DNA of 49,066 nucleotides from Candidatus Woesearchaeota archaeon. GTDB lineage: Archaea; Nanobdellota; Nanobdellia; SCGC-AAA011-G17; JAGVZF01. Made by a program: the position numbers and the translations under genes. The DNA is taken from NCBI GenBank assembly GCA_018302785.1, contig JAGVZF010000002.1:1-49066 (forward strand). The letters are read 5' to 3'. The notes beneath the pieces are model-generated. The model did not search any database and had not been told where the DNA came from. It saw nothing but the letters and a program-made list of their open reading frames with translations. This document shows positions 25,160-35,000 of the stretch, piece after piece; position 1 is the first letter of the stretch, and every line of letters starts with the position of its first letter.

Positions 25160-26365
25160 ATGTTACTTAATTTTAAATCAGAAATTAATGAATCAACAAT
25201 AAAAGATTTATCTAAAGATAAAAACGAACCAGAATGGATGTTAAAAAAAAGACTTAATTCTTATTATTTATATAAAAATCTAGAAGAACCTTCTAATAAA
25301 TATGGACTCGGAATAATAAATAAGCAAGGAACAATAAATATTGATAATAAAATAAAAAATACACAAAATAAACTTCCAAGTAATTCATCCACAATTATTG
25401 AAAGTTTTGAAAATGCTATTAAAAATCACGAATCTTTAATTAAAGAGAATTTTATGACTCATTGCATAAATCCATCAGAAAATAAGTATGTGGCCTTACA
25501 TAATAGTTTATGGAACAACGGGGTATTAATATTTATTCCTAAAGATAATATTAATAAAGATCCAATAAATATAACTCTAGATAATAAAGAAGAAGCACAG
25601 TTTAATAATATCCTTATTATTGCCGAAGAAAACTGTGGATCAACAATATTAATTAATAAAACAAGCAATAAAATAAATAAATTTTCAAGCAATATTATTG
25701 AGGTTATAACTAAAAGTAATTCTAAGTTAAATATAGTTAATTTTCAAGATTTAGAAAACAATTCAAATGATTTTTCAACAACAAAAATTCTGCAAAAAAA
25801 CAGCTCTAATGTAACTTACACTGAATTTGGATTTGGAAGCAATTCTTCAAATTCAAAAATATCTTCTATATTAGGGGGGGGAGAAGCAAATTCAAAAATA
25901 TACTCATTAAATTATTGTACAAATACCCAAAATTTTGATATAAACATATCTACAATCCACAAATCACCATTTACTTACTCAGACATTTTATCTGCCAATA
26001 TATTAGACAATAAAGCAAAACTCATATTTAATGGACTAATTAAAATAGAAAATAATGCTCACAACTCTGTAGGGTATCAAAAAGAAGAAAATTTATTATT
26101 AAGTAAAGAAGCAGAAGTTTATCCAATCCCAAATTTACAAATAGAGAACTATGATGTTAAATGTTCTCATAGTGCTTCAACAACAAATATTGACGAAGAA
26201 AAAATTTTCTATCTAATGTCTAGAGGCTTAACAGAAGAACAAACCAAAAAATTAGTAATAAAGGGTTATTTTAATAAGTTCTTATCATTAATTAATAATG
26301 AAGAAGTAAAAGATATAATTGAATCTTCAATTAATGGAAAATCAAAATATGCATCTCTTAACTAA
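25160..26365 (+). CDS. sufD: Fe-S cluster assembly protein SufD
   Basis: 401 residues, SufB/SufD family. The N-terminal DKNEPEWMLKKRL and C-terminal EEKIFYLMSRGLTEEQ match SufB. The middle is a weakly conserved, Asn/Ser-rich beta-helix with HNSLWNNGVLIFIPK and a closing CSHSASTTNIDEEK, where SufD-type proteins carry the conserved histidine/cysteine-bearing segment. It partners SufB in the SufBC2D scaffold. It starts three bases after the sufB stop and overlaps sufS. Confidence 0.9.
   Translation: MLLNFKSEINESTIKDLSKDKNEPEWMLKKRLNSYYLYKNLEEPSNKYGLGIINKQGTINIDNKIKNTQNKLPSNSSTIIESFENAIKNHESLIKENFMTHCINPSENKYVALHNSLWNNGVLIFIPKDNINKDPINITLDNKEEAQFNNILIIAEENCGSTILINKTSNKINKFSSNIIEVITKSNSKLNIVNFQDLENNSNDFSTTKILQKNSSNVTYTEFGFGSNSSNSKISSILGGGEANSKIYSLNYCTNTQNFDINISTIHKSPFTYSDILSANILDNKAKLIFNGLIKIENNAHNSVGYQKEENLLLSKEAEVYPIPNLQIENYDVKCSHSASTTNIDEEKIFYLMSRGLTEEQTKKLVIKGYFNKFLSLINNEEVKDIIESSINGKSKYASLN
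25209..25257 (+). repeat. 49-bp direct repeat shared by sufB and sufD, copy 2
   Basis: Second copy of 22722-22770, in the same reading frame and the same place in the protein. Confidence 0.9.
26194..26235 (+). repeat. 42-bp direct repeat shared by sufB and sufD, copy 2
   Basis: Second copy of 24991-25032, in the same reading frame near the C-terminus of SufD. Confidence 0.9.
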
Positions 26366-27578
26366 AACTTTGGACATAGAATCTATAAGCAATGAATTTC
26401 CTATATTTAAAAGAAAAATAAATGGGCATAATCTTATTTACTTAGATTCAGCATCAACATCTCAGAAACCAACTCAAGTAATAAACTCAATTAAAGAATA
26501 TTACGAAAAATTTAATTCTAATGTTCATAGGGGTGTTTATAAAATAAGCGAAGAAGCAACTTTAGCATTTGAAAATTCAAGATCAAATGTAGCATCTTTA
26601 ATAAATTCTTATCCCGAAGAAATAATATTTACAAGCGGAACCACAAAATCAATTAATATGCTAGCAAATATTCTTTCTATGAATTATCTAAAAAAAGGTG
26701 ATGAAATAATAATAACTGAGATGGAGCATCATTCTAATTTGGTCCCGTGGCAAATTGCCTCTAAACTATATGGGCTTAAATTAAAATATGTAAAACTTAC
26801 AAATAATGGATCTATTGACATAAATAAACTAGAAAGTTTATTTACAGAAAAAACAAAATTAATTACAATTACACATGTATCTAATGTCTTGGGCACTATA
26901 AATCCAATAAAAGAAATTGCTAAAATAGCCCATAAACATAATTCATTAATCTTAGTTGATGGCGCTCAAAGTGTACCTCATATGACAATAGATGTAAAAT
27001 CACTAGATATAGACTTCCTAGCATTTTCAGGTCATAAAATGCTTGCATCTACAGGAATAGGGATTTTATATGGGAAGAAAAAATTGCTAGAATCATTACA
27101 ACCATCAGAATTTGGGGGTGGTATGATAAGTAATGTATCTTTAAATAATTCTTCATGGAATGAATCTCCATGGAAATTTGAAGCAGGAACTCCAAATGTA
27201 GAAGGAGCAATATCATTATCAACAGCCATATCTTACCTTAAATCAATAGGTCTAGAAAAAATAGAAAAACATGAAAAAGAATTAACAAAATATACACTAG
27301 AACAATTAGAAAAAATAGAAAATATAAAAGTTTATGGCCCTTCAGAAAGATCAGGAATAATTTCCTTTAATATTAATAAATTACACCCACATGATATATC
27401 AGCAATCCTTGATAGGGAAGGAATTGCAATACGTGGGGGACATCACTGCGCAATGCCACTCATGAAATTTTTAAGAATAAATGGTACAGCGAGAATTTCA
27501 TTTTATTTATATAATTCTTTTGAAGATATAGATAAATTAATAAAATCACTCAAGACAGTTAGCGAGGTATTAAAATAA
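26349..27578 (+). CDS. sufS: Cysteine desulfurase SufS
   Basis: PLP enzyme of about 409 residues that releases sulfur from cysteine as a persulfide. Signatures: YLDSASTSQKP, the H-N EMEHHSNLVPWQ segment, the PLP lysine in FSGHK (codon 27036-27038), and the active-site cysteine in RGGHHCAMPLM (codon 27447-27449). In-frame ATGs at 26319 and 26334 are alternative starts. I prefer 26349 because it leaves the usual short lead before the EFPIF motif. It overlaps the end of sufD by 17 bases and its stop overlaps the sufU start (TAATG). Confidence 0.95.
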   Translation: MHLLTKTLDIESISNEFPIFKRKINGHNLIYLDSASTSQKPTQVINSIKEYYEKFNSNVHRGVYKISEEATLAFENSRSNVASLINSYPEEIIFTSGTTKSINMLANILSMNYLKKGDEIIITEMEHHSNLVPWQIASKLYGLKLKYVKLTNNGSIDINKLESLFTEKTKLITITHVSNVLGTINPIKEIAKIAHKHNSLILVDGAQSVPHMTIDVKSLDIDFLAFSGHKMLASTGIGILYGKKKLLESLQPSEFGGGMISNVSLNNSSWNESPWKFEAGTPNVEGAISLSTAISYLKSIGLEKIEKHEKELTKYTLEQLEKIENIKVYGPSERSGIISFNINKLHPHDISAILDREGIAIRGGHHCAMPLMKFLRINGTARISFYLYNSFEDIDKLIKSLKTVSEVLK

Positions 27579-27970
27579 TGGAAGACGATTTATACGCAGA
27601 AAATATCTTAGATCATTATAATAATCCTAGAAATTTTGGAATACCTAAAAAATTTGATTTAAATCAACAAGAAATAAATCCCCTATGTGGGGATGAAATA
27701 AATATTTATCTAACTTTAGACAATAAAAAAATAAAGGACATAAAATTTTCAGGAAGCGGTTGTGCCATAAGTCAAGCTTCCGCATCAATAATCTCGGAGC
27801 ACATCAAAGGTAAAGAAATAAATGAAGTTAAGAGCTATGGAAAAGAAGACATTTTAAATTTACTTGGGATATCTATAGGCCCGGTAAGACTAAAATGTGC
27901 TTTATTATCTTTAAAAGCAATTCAAAAATCAATTCAAAAATCAGAAAATGAATCAAACATTAAAAATTAA
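27578..27970 (+). CDS. sufU: SufU/IscU-like Fe-S scaffold or sulfurtransferase
   Basis: 130 residues of the IscU/NifU-N family. The ligands C37, D39, C62 and C107 are visible in PLCGDE, SGSGCAIS and RLKCALL. The start EDDLYAENILDHYNNPRNFG is diagnostic. SufU-type proteins take persulfide sulfur from SufS in a zinc-dependent way, while IscU builds clusters; the SufU-specific insertion seems short here, so either name is possible. Overlaps sufS by one base and sufC by 23 bases. Confidence 0.9.
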   Translation: MEDDLYAENILDHYNNPRNFGIPKKFDLNQQEINPLCGDEINIYLTLDNKKIKDIKFSGSGCAISQASASIISEHIKGKEINEVKSYGKEDILNLLGISIGPVRLKCALLSLKAIQKSIQKSENESNIKN

Positions 27971-28694
27971 GGATTTATCTGTATCAATTAATAATAAATT
28001 AATCTTAGATAAAATTAATTTAGAAGTAAAAAGTGGAGAAGTTTGTGCTCTAATGGGTCCTAACGGAAGTGGAAAAAGCACATTGGCAAATGTTATTATG
28101 GGAAATCCAAAATATAAAATAGAAAATGGTTCTATATTAATTAATAATGAATCTATAACTAATTTAAAAGTAAATGAGAAAGCAAAAAAAGGAATTTTTT
28201 TATCATTTCAATATCCTAGTGAAGTAAGTGGTGTAACAATATCTAATTTTCTAAGGACCGCATTAAATACTTTAAAAGATACAAATATATCTGTGATGGA
28301 ATTCCAAAAAATTCTAAAGGAAAAAATTGAGTTATTAGAAATTAAGGATGGACTAACTAAAAGATATTTAAATGAAGGCTTTTCTGGAGGAGAAAAGAAA
28401 AAGTTTGAAATATTACAGATGGCGGTACTCCAACCAAAATTTGCATTGCTAGACGAAACAGATTCTGGTTTAGACATAGATTCATTAAAAATTGTGACTA
28501 ATGGCATTAATAAAATTAAAGAAAGTAATAATACCGGATTTTTAATAATAACTCATCATCAAAAAATTCTTGATTATATAAAACCTGATAAGATATATAT
28601 AATTGTGGGTGGAAAAATAATAAAACAAGGAGATTCTTCTTTATCAACAAAATTAGAAGAACTAGGATATAAATGGTTAAAGGAAGAAAACTAA
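27948..28694 (+). CDS. sufC: Fe-S assembly ATPase SufC
   Basis: ABC ATPase of 248 residues. Walker A GPNGSGKS is at 37-44, the Q-loop region reads FLSFQYPSE, the signature is FSGGEKKKFEILQM, and Walker B with D-loop is FALLDETDSGLDID. The non-standard SGGEKKK signature and DETDSGLD are SufC hallmarks. It drives conformational change of the SufBCD scaffold. Last gene of the operon; it overlaps the convergent MIP18-like gene by four bases. Confidence 0.95.
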   Translation: MNQTLKIKDLSVSINNKLILDKINLEVKSGEVCALMGPNGSGKSTLANVIMGNPKYKIENGSILINNESITNLKVNEKAKKGIFLSFQYPSEVSGVTISNFLRTALNTLKDTNISVMEFQKILKEKIELLEIKDGLTKRYLNEGFSGGEKKKFEILQMAVLQPKFALLDETDSGLDIDSLKIVTNGINKIKESNNTGFLIITHHQKILDYIKPDKIYIIVGGKIIKQGDSSLSTKLEELGYKWLKEEN

Positions 28695-28969
28695 AATCCT
28701 AATAATTGTCTTAATTCATCACTTGGTTGCCAAACAGGCTCAAAAACAATTTCAATATTAACTTTAACATTAAACTTACTTAATTTACTTTTAATCTCTT
28801 CAACTATCATAGGGCCATAAGGGCAAAATGGTGTTGTAAATGTCATCTTTATATTAATTTCATCATTAATTTTTAATTCATAAATTAGTCCTAAAGTCCA
28901 TACATCTACCCCTATCTCAGGATCATTGCAAGTCTTTAATGTTTCAATAATTTCTTCATTACTTATCAT
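28691..28969 (-). CDS. MIP18/SufT-like (DUF59) Fe-S maturation factor
   Basis: 92 residues covering a single MIP18 domain: NDPEIGVDVWTLGLIY and the conserved cysteine C49 in TTPFCPYGPMI. Members help transfer or repair Fe-S clusters, and DUF59 genes are commonly attached to SUF loci. The gene faces the end of sufC and has its own TATA-like promoter, so it is not part of the SUF transcript. It is read-through-prone because the two genes overlap. Confidence 0.88.
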   Translation of the reverse strand: MISNEEIIETLKTCNDPEIGVDVWTLGLIYELKINDEINIKMTFTTPFCPYGPMIVEEIKSKLSKFNVKVNIEIVFEPVWQPSDELRQLLGF

Positions 28970-29054
28970 AATAAATCTTAAGTTTCCGTATATTTAAATT
29001 TTTCTAAAAAATTATCCATAAGATTTATATACCCCTTCTAATATATACTAAAAA

Positions 29055-29462
29055 ATGCAAAAAAGATATTTTACATTAGATGAAGCAGAAAATTTAATAC
29101 CTAAAGTAAATAAATCAGTGTCAAAATTAAGGGATATTGCAAAAGCAATAAACTTACTTGGATCAATAGAGTTAAGTTCAGAAGATAATTACAGTAATGT
29201 AATAACTGAAATAAGAATTAACAAGACTTACCATAAATTAAATTATTTATTCTTTAAAGAAATATCCTTTTTACTAAATAATAGTATTATAATTAAAGAC
29301 ATTAAAGAAGGTATTGTGGATTTCTATTCTATATTTGAAGGCAGAGAAATTTTTTTGTGTTGGAAAGCTGAAGAAAAAGATATAAAATACTGGCATGAAA
29401 TATCCACAGGATTTGCTGCAAGAAAACCAATAGCTCTTTTAAGAGACAAGTCTAATAATTAA
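29055..29462 (+). CDS. DUF2203 family protein
   Basis: 135 residues. The start RYFTLDEAENLIPKV and the C-terminal stretch FYSIFEGREIFLCWKAEEKDIKYWHEISTGFAARKP are diagnostic for DUF2203. The function is unknown. It has its own TATA box (TTTATATAC, about 25 bp upstream) and converges on the Lhr C-terminal frame with an 11-base overlap. Confidence 0.85.
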   Translation: MQKRYFTLDEAENLIPKVNKSVSKLRDIAKAINLLGSIELSSEDNYSNVITEIRINKTYHKLNYLFFKEISFLLNNSIIIKDIKEGIVDFYSIFEGREIFLCWKAEEKDIKYWHEISTGFAARKPIALLRDKSNN

Positions 29463-30285
29463 TATTTTTTTCCTTAATTTTATCAATTATTTTCTTATGC
29501 ATCCTTCTTAAAAATTCTATTTTATCTTCAATTTTTAAAACGTCAGTGTAACTCTGGCTTATTATATTAAAAGCAAAAGGGCTTGGAACAATAGTATTTA
29601 TTTCTTTAACTTTAATTTTATCATTTTCTATATCATTAATAATTAATTTAGCATTTTTAATATCCATCAAATCTTCTAAAACTTCCCTTCTTGCTTCATT
29701 TAATATACAGAAATTATTGTCTAACCTTTTTACAGCATTTAATAATATCATAGAACTTACTTGTTGTCTCCCAACTCTTTTTGTTTTTCCTTTATATTGT
29801 CTTAATATCATTAACGCTCTAGAAGCACAATGTCTAAATCTTCTTCTTAATATTTCTGCTTTCTCTATACTTAACTTAGCAATATCTTCTAATTCATTAT
29901 TTTTAATCATTTTTAATGCCCTTGCTGCCTGCATATCATTTATGCAACTTAAATAAAAACCATTATCATGAATTCCAATTTCTACATCTCTATGGTTTAA
30001 TCTTGAAACAATATAAGCAACAACCCTAGAAAGTACATCATTTACTCTTCTACCATATAATGTATGGAATATTACATACTTTTTTCCCTTGTCTTTATAA
30101 TGTTCTATAATTATTTTTTTATAATTTGGAATTTCCTTAGTATAAATAAATTGTTCCTTAAAAAATTCATATATTGAATTTTTGCCATATTCATCAACAT
30201 ATAAATATTCCTCAATGAAATGCAAAATTTCTTCTTTACTTTTCTTACTTTTAAATAACTCTTCAATATAATATCCGAAAACCAA
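29452..30285 (-). CDS. Lhr-type helicase, C-terminal part (displaced by frameshift)
   Basis: This frame carries the missing C-terminal part of Lhr (FHTLYGRRVNDVLSRVVAY, HDNGFYL, RRRFRHCASRALMILRQYKG, REVLEDLMD). It begins only with a TTG at 30285 and lacks a promoter or Shine-Dalgarno, so it is not an independent gene. It joins the upstream part at TIPSWF by a -1 shift in a run of four T (minus-strand 30281-30278). Restoring one T gives a normal Lhr of about 845 residues. Confidence 0.75.
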   Translation of the reverse strand: MVFGYYIEELFKSKKSKEEILHFIEEYLYVDEYGKNSIYEFFKEQFIYTKEIPNYKKIIIEHYKDKGKKYVIFHTLYGRRVNDVLSRVVAYIVSRLNHRDVEIGIHDNGFYLSCINDMQAARALKMIKNNELEDIAKLSIEKAEILRRRFRHCASRALMILRQYKGKTKRVGRQQVSSMILLNAVKRLDNNFCILNEARREVLEDLMDIKNAKLIINDIENDKIKVKEINTIVPSPFAFNIISQSYTDVLKIEDKIEFLRRMHKKIIDKIKEKNINY

Positions 30286-31997
30286 CTTGGAATTGTTGGT
30301 TGTCTAATAACTCCAGAATTTACTTGAGCAGTTTGCCCTCTAGCAAACTTAAATTCATATCTTTGACCACCTAAAACAAATACATCCCCTTTTTTTAGCC
30401 TTTCCAAAAAAGCTTCATCTATGGATCCAACAACTTCATCATTAACTTTAACTTGAATCATAGACTCATCTGGAATAGTTCCTACATTAGTCATATAAAT
30501 TACTCTGCTTAATTTGCCTCTTTTCCCAACCATTCCAGTTTCTTCATCATACCATATCTTAGCATAAATATTTCTTTCTTCTAAGCTTACATACTTACCT
30601 CTTAAGTAATCTATAACATTCATAAAATCATTATAATTTAAATCAAAATAACAATAACTTTTTCTAATTAAGTTATATAAATCATTTATATTAATTCTAT
30701 TCATCAAAACAATTCCAAAAATTTGTTGAGCTAAAACATCTAGGCAATTTTTTGGGATATTAATTCTATCAATTTTTCTTTCAATAGCTAATTTTAACAT
30801 CACAGCACATTCAACTAAATCATCTCTGTCTAAAACAATTAATCTTGCCTTTACAGTATCATGCAGCTTATGCCCAGATCTACCTGATCTTTGCGATAAT
30901 CTTGCTATACTTTTGGGACTGCCTAAACAAATTACTAAATCAATAAATCCTATATCTAAACCTAGTTCTAATGAGGTACTTGAAACACAAACTTTTAATT
31001 CTCCATTTCTCATTCTGTCTTCTATAGAATGCCGTAAAGTTTTAGATAAACTTCCATGATGGGCACCAATATTCTCAGTATAATTCTTAGGAAATCTTTC
31101 TTTTAAATGATGAATTACTCTTTCAGTAGCACTCCTAGTATTTGTAAAAATCAAGGTAGTTCTATGTTCTTGAATCAATTTATCCATTAAATCATACAAA
31201 TTATTATGCATCTCAAAATAACTTGAGTCTATTAAATCTTTAACAGGGCAAAGCACCTTTAAATCATAACTTTTATCAAATCTAACGTCTGCAATCTTAC
31301 AATTTCTACTATTTCCAACTAAAAACTTAGCAACTTCTTCTAATGGGGCTACAGTAGCACTTAATCCTATTCTTACTATTTCATTTTCACATAAATATTG
31401 TAAATTTTCTAATGTTAAAGATAAATGAACTCCTCTTTTATTCTCAGCTAAACTATGTATTTCATCAACAATACAATATTTAACTTTCCTCAATAAATCT
31501 CTAAATCTAAATACAACCAAAATTACTGCTAAAGATTCTGGAGTAGTAATCAAAATATGTGGGGCATTCTTCAACATTTTACTTCTTTCACTAGTAGACG
31601 TATCTCCTGTTCTTACCCCAATCCTTATATTAATATTTTTTCCATATTTCTTAGCAATTTCTTTAATTTCATTTAATGGAGTTTTAAGATTAACTTCTAA
31701 ATCATAAGAAAGTGATTTTAATGGGTTTACATAAACACAATAAACTCTGTCTTCTAGTAAATTATACTCTGCCAAATTAACTAATTCATTAATAATTGAT
31801 AATGTGGAAGTTAAAGTTTTAGTTCCGCCTGTAGGGGCAGTAATTAAAATATTATTTCCATTATGTATTTCCATAACTCCGTAAAGTTGAGGTAATGAAA
31901 ACTCTTTAAACCTACTAAAAAACCATTCCTTAACAATAGGGTTTAGAATATTTACAATATCCTTGCTTTCATAAGCATTATTTTGGAAATCTATCAT
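30111..31997 (-). CDS. Lhr-type SF2 helicase, N-terminal part (frameshifted)
   Basis: Large helicase-related protein, a 3'-5' DNA/RNA unwinding enzyme linked to repair. Motifs: Walker A APTGGTKT, DEIH (VDEIHSLAENKRGVHL), motif III GLSATVAP, the C-terminal RecA-like domain with LELGLDIG and motif VI LSQRSGRSGH, then the Lhr-specific winged helix and beta region up to RQPTIPSWF. Walker A has threonine where Lhr normally has GSGKT (GGTKT here). After TIPSWFS the frame runs on for about 50 residues that do not match the family and are out of frame with the true C-terminus. Either a one-base deletion, a programmed -1 shift, or an assembly error. Confidence 0.85.
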   Translation of the reverse strand: MIDFQNNAYESKDIVNILNPIVKEWFFSRFKEFSLPQLYGVMEIHNGNNILITAPTGGTKTLTSTLSIINELVNLAEYNLLEDRVYCVYVNPLKSLSYDLEVNLKTPLNEIKEIAKKYGKNINIRIGVRTGDTSTSERSKMLKNAPHILITTPESLAVILVVFRFRDLLRKVKYCIVDEIHSLAENKRGVHLSLTLENLQYLCENEIVRIGLSATVAPLEEVAKFLVGNSRNCKIADVRFDKSYDLKVLCPVKDLIDSSYFEMHNNLYDLMDKLIQEHRTTLIFTNTRSATERVIHHLKERFPKNYTENIGAHHGSLSKTLRHSIEDRMRNGELKVCVSSTSLELGLDIGFIDLVICLGSPKSIARLSQRSGRSGHKLHDTVKARLIVLDRDDLVECAVMLKLAIERKIDRINIPKNCLDVLAQQIFGIVLMNRININDLYNLIRKSYCYFDLNYNDFMNVIDYLRGKYVSLEERNIYAKIWYDEETGMVGKRGKLSRVIYMTNVGTIPDESMIQVKVNDEVVGSIDEAFLERLKKGDVFVLGGQRYEFKFARGQTAQVNSGVIRQPTIPSWFSDIILKSYLKVRKVKKKFCISLRNIYMLMNMAKIQYMNFLRNNLFILRKFQIIKK

Positions 31998-32039
31998 CTA
32001 TAGAATTTAAGTATAAAAATAAAGAATAATTTATAAATC

Positions 32040-35000
32040 TTACGAGTGTCTTTGTCCACTGAAACTCTTTCTTACAAAATAGTATAAACTTACTAAAATT
32101 ATAGTAATAATTAAACTTATTTTATCAAAAAATGGAATTTGTACTTCTTTAGTTAAATAACATTCTTTTGTTACTGAAGAGCTTCCTAATTGTACATTAT
32201 TAGTCTTATTTATTGTCCTACTTATCTCTTCATATTCTCCATAATCATCTCCATTATTATCATCAATACATTCACCTCTAGTAATTAATGTAACTATACC
32301 TTGAGTTTCATAATAACAAGTATTACAATCAACAGAACATACTCCGTTACTACTACATCCATTAGAATTTCCTGCAGGAACTGAAGGATCACATTGCTCT
32401 TGTCCAACATCAAATATATTATTTTGACAAGTTGACGGAGCACTTCCTCCTCCTGGAGGCCCTCCAGGCCCACCACCTCCGCTAATTAATTTAGTAACAT
32501 CAATCCAATTACTTGATTCCATTGCAATAGCCTCATTTAAAACACTAACATTAAACTTATATTCTAGACCATTATCTGCATCAGGAATTGGTCCATCTTC
32601 TATTTGGTCATTTGGATCTTCTCTATAAACAACTGGCCAATCAACACTAACTATATTATCTCCTTGAATTGTAGGAGTTTGTATTGTTAATCCTAATAAT
32701 CTTGGATCTAAAACCCCATTATCAACATCATGAATCTCAAACTTTAATATTTTTCCTGCACAATTATTAGGATCTACTTCTAATTTTACTATAGTTCCTT
32801 CAACAACATCTTCACCATTACTATAAACAGCCCCATTTTGCTTTTTAATAACAGCATTGTTTAAAGTACACAATATACTTACACTGTCAGTTATATAATC
32901 CCCATCTTGAATAAAATTTAGTAGACCCCCATTAAGTGTAACACTATTAGCTAATGGTGCATAAATTCTAAAGGTATTTAATGTTCCTGTAATTTTAACT
33001 TCACTACTTCCAAGAGAAATCTTGGAGTCCACAATAATATTACTTCCAGAAACTCTAACTATGTCAACTCCATTTTCTTTTAGAATACTTCCTTCATTGA
33101 AAATAATTCTCTTCTTTGCATTTCCAACTAAGTCTTTTCTAACAAATATTAACTCAGCATCAGTTTGATAATCGCCAAAATCTCTTAATAAACTAGTTAT
33201 ATGGCTAATATAATAATAATCTTTAAAATCTTCATTTCTATCTATATTAATTTCCAAAGAGCTCGCTTTATCAGAACTTATTTGGTTTGCCCCTTCATAT
33301 ACATTTAATCTATTAATCAAAATTGTAGGTTGGTCATTTTTAAATGGAAAAATAACAGTATCATAACTCTCTGTAGCCCCATTCTTTCTATATTCCACGA
33401 TAGGTGCATTAACTCTAGTCCCGTAAGTATATGAAATCCAATGACCATTATCTATACTATTACTAATCTCGCTTTTGTCTGCGGGCGCAATAACTAAATT
33501 TGGACTTATAGTAACTTTATTAGAATCAAAGCTAACACTTCCAGGAGTTAAATGCCAGTATTGTCTATAATCATGGTTGCTATTAGCATTCATAACGTCA
33601 GATACTATAAAGTAATCTAAATTTTCCCCCAATTTTGGATAGAAAATATTCCTAGTTATAACAACTGGATTAGTAGACATTATTGGACAAGAACCACCGC
33701 AACTTGGATTATCTACAGCATATCCATTATGGCTTCCTTTAAGGAAATCAAATCCTTCATTAAATAAATAATCTACTGCTACTTCATCTTCAAAATCAGG
33801 AGGAGGAATGTTATTCCTTAAATTATAATTTCTATTATCAACAAGAATAGTGTTATGGGCAGCTGTAGACTCAAACCAAGTTTTATCAGGACCACCTAAA
33901 ATATATTCGCCAGGATCCGCAAGGAGTAATTTATCATATGCAAATAGTATAATTTGAAGGTTATCTCGGTCACTATGGCTCCCAGCATATCTTGCTGCAT
34001 CAAATACTAAGTGTCTCTGATCTTTGAAACTTTGTTGATTTCCTGCTTGCCCCCAGCCACTTCTTAATATATAATAGCCACATCTGCCAAAAGCTTTTGA
34101 AGTTTCAGTTGGTCTTGTTCCTTGAGTACCATAACTTTCTACATATCTAAAAGTATCATCGCCAAATAAGTTATATCCATCAGGAAACCACATAGAGAAT
34201 CCTTCTTGAATACTAGTATCACCGATAGCAGGAACGTAATTATAATTAGGATGGACCAAATATTTCAAGAAATCAAGACTAAGCTTAGCCCTTTGGGTAT
34301 ACGCTGAACTGAAACTAATTCCGTTCTGAGCAGCTAATTTATAAGGATTCATTAAGCTTCCTATGGTCACATGATGATACCCAGGAGTTCTTTCATTGTG
34401 GCAGCCATCATCAAATATATCTGTTAAAATAACATTCTCCAAACCATCTTGACCAAACTGTAGCCACTGATCTGCTGCTTCAAACTCAGGATACATAATT
34501 CCTGCGTAAACAAAGGTAGCTTTTCCAGTTATTACTTGATTGGAAGTTATTGGCCACTGGACTTCATTACTTCTTATATATTCAATACTCATATATAATT
34601 TTTTAAGATATTCTACAACTTCATTTTCATTAAATGTAGGACTTTCGTGAATTGGCCCTACATATTCAAAAGTTTCTATCCAGTTTCTTATCCTCTCGAA
34701 ATGATTCAGTAAAGCATTTAATTCAGGAACAGTACCATCTGGAAAATGATATATGGGGGTTACTTTAAAGAATTCATTCCAATATTCGTCTAACTCAAAA
34801 ACAATTTCATTAACATAGGCTTCATTTGGTGGAGGTGTCCATACTTTAGTATGGGCATAAGAATTTGCTATATTATTCATATGATAAAATCTATGTAAAT
34901 AAGCTGCAGCATCTAGACCAAGGTCGCCCGCAGGTATCAAATCCCAATCAAAACCACCACTACCATCACTAAAGTCATAGTTACTACCAGCATATGTTAT

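Noticed and set aside
29452-30285. Lhr C-terminal frame as an independent gene
   Set aside because: Only a TTG start, no promoter, and it continues the Lhr sequence of the upstream frame exactly.
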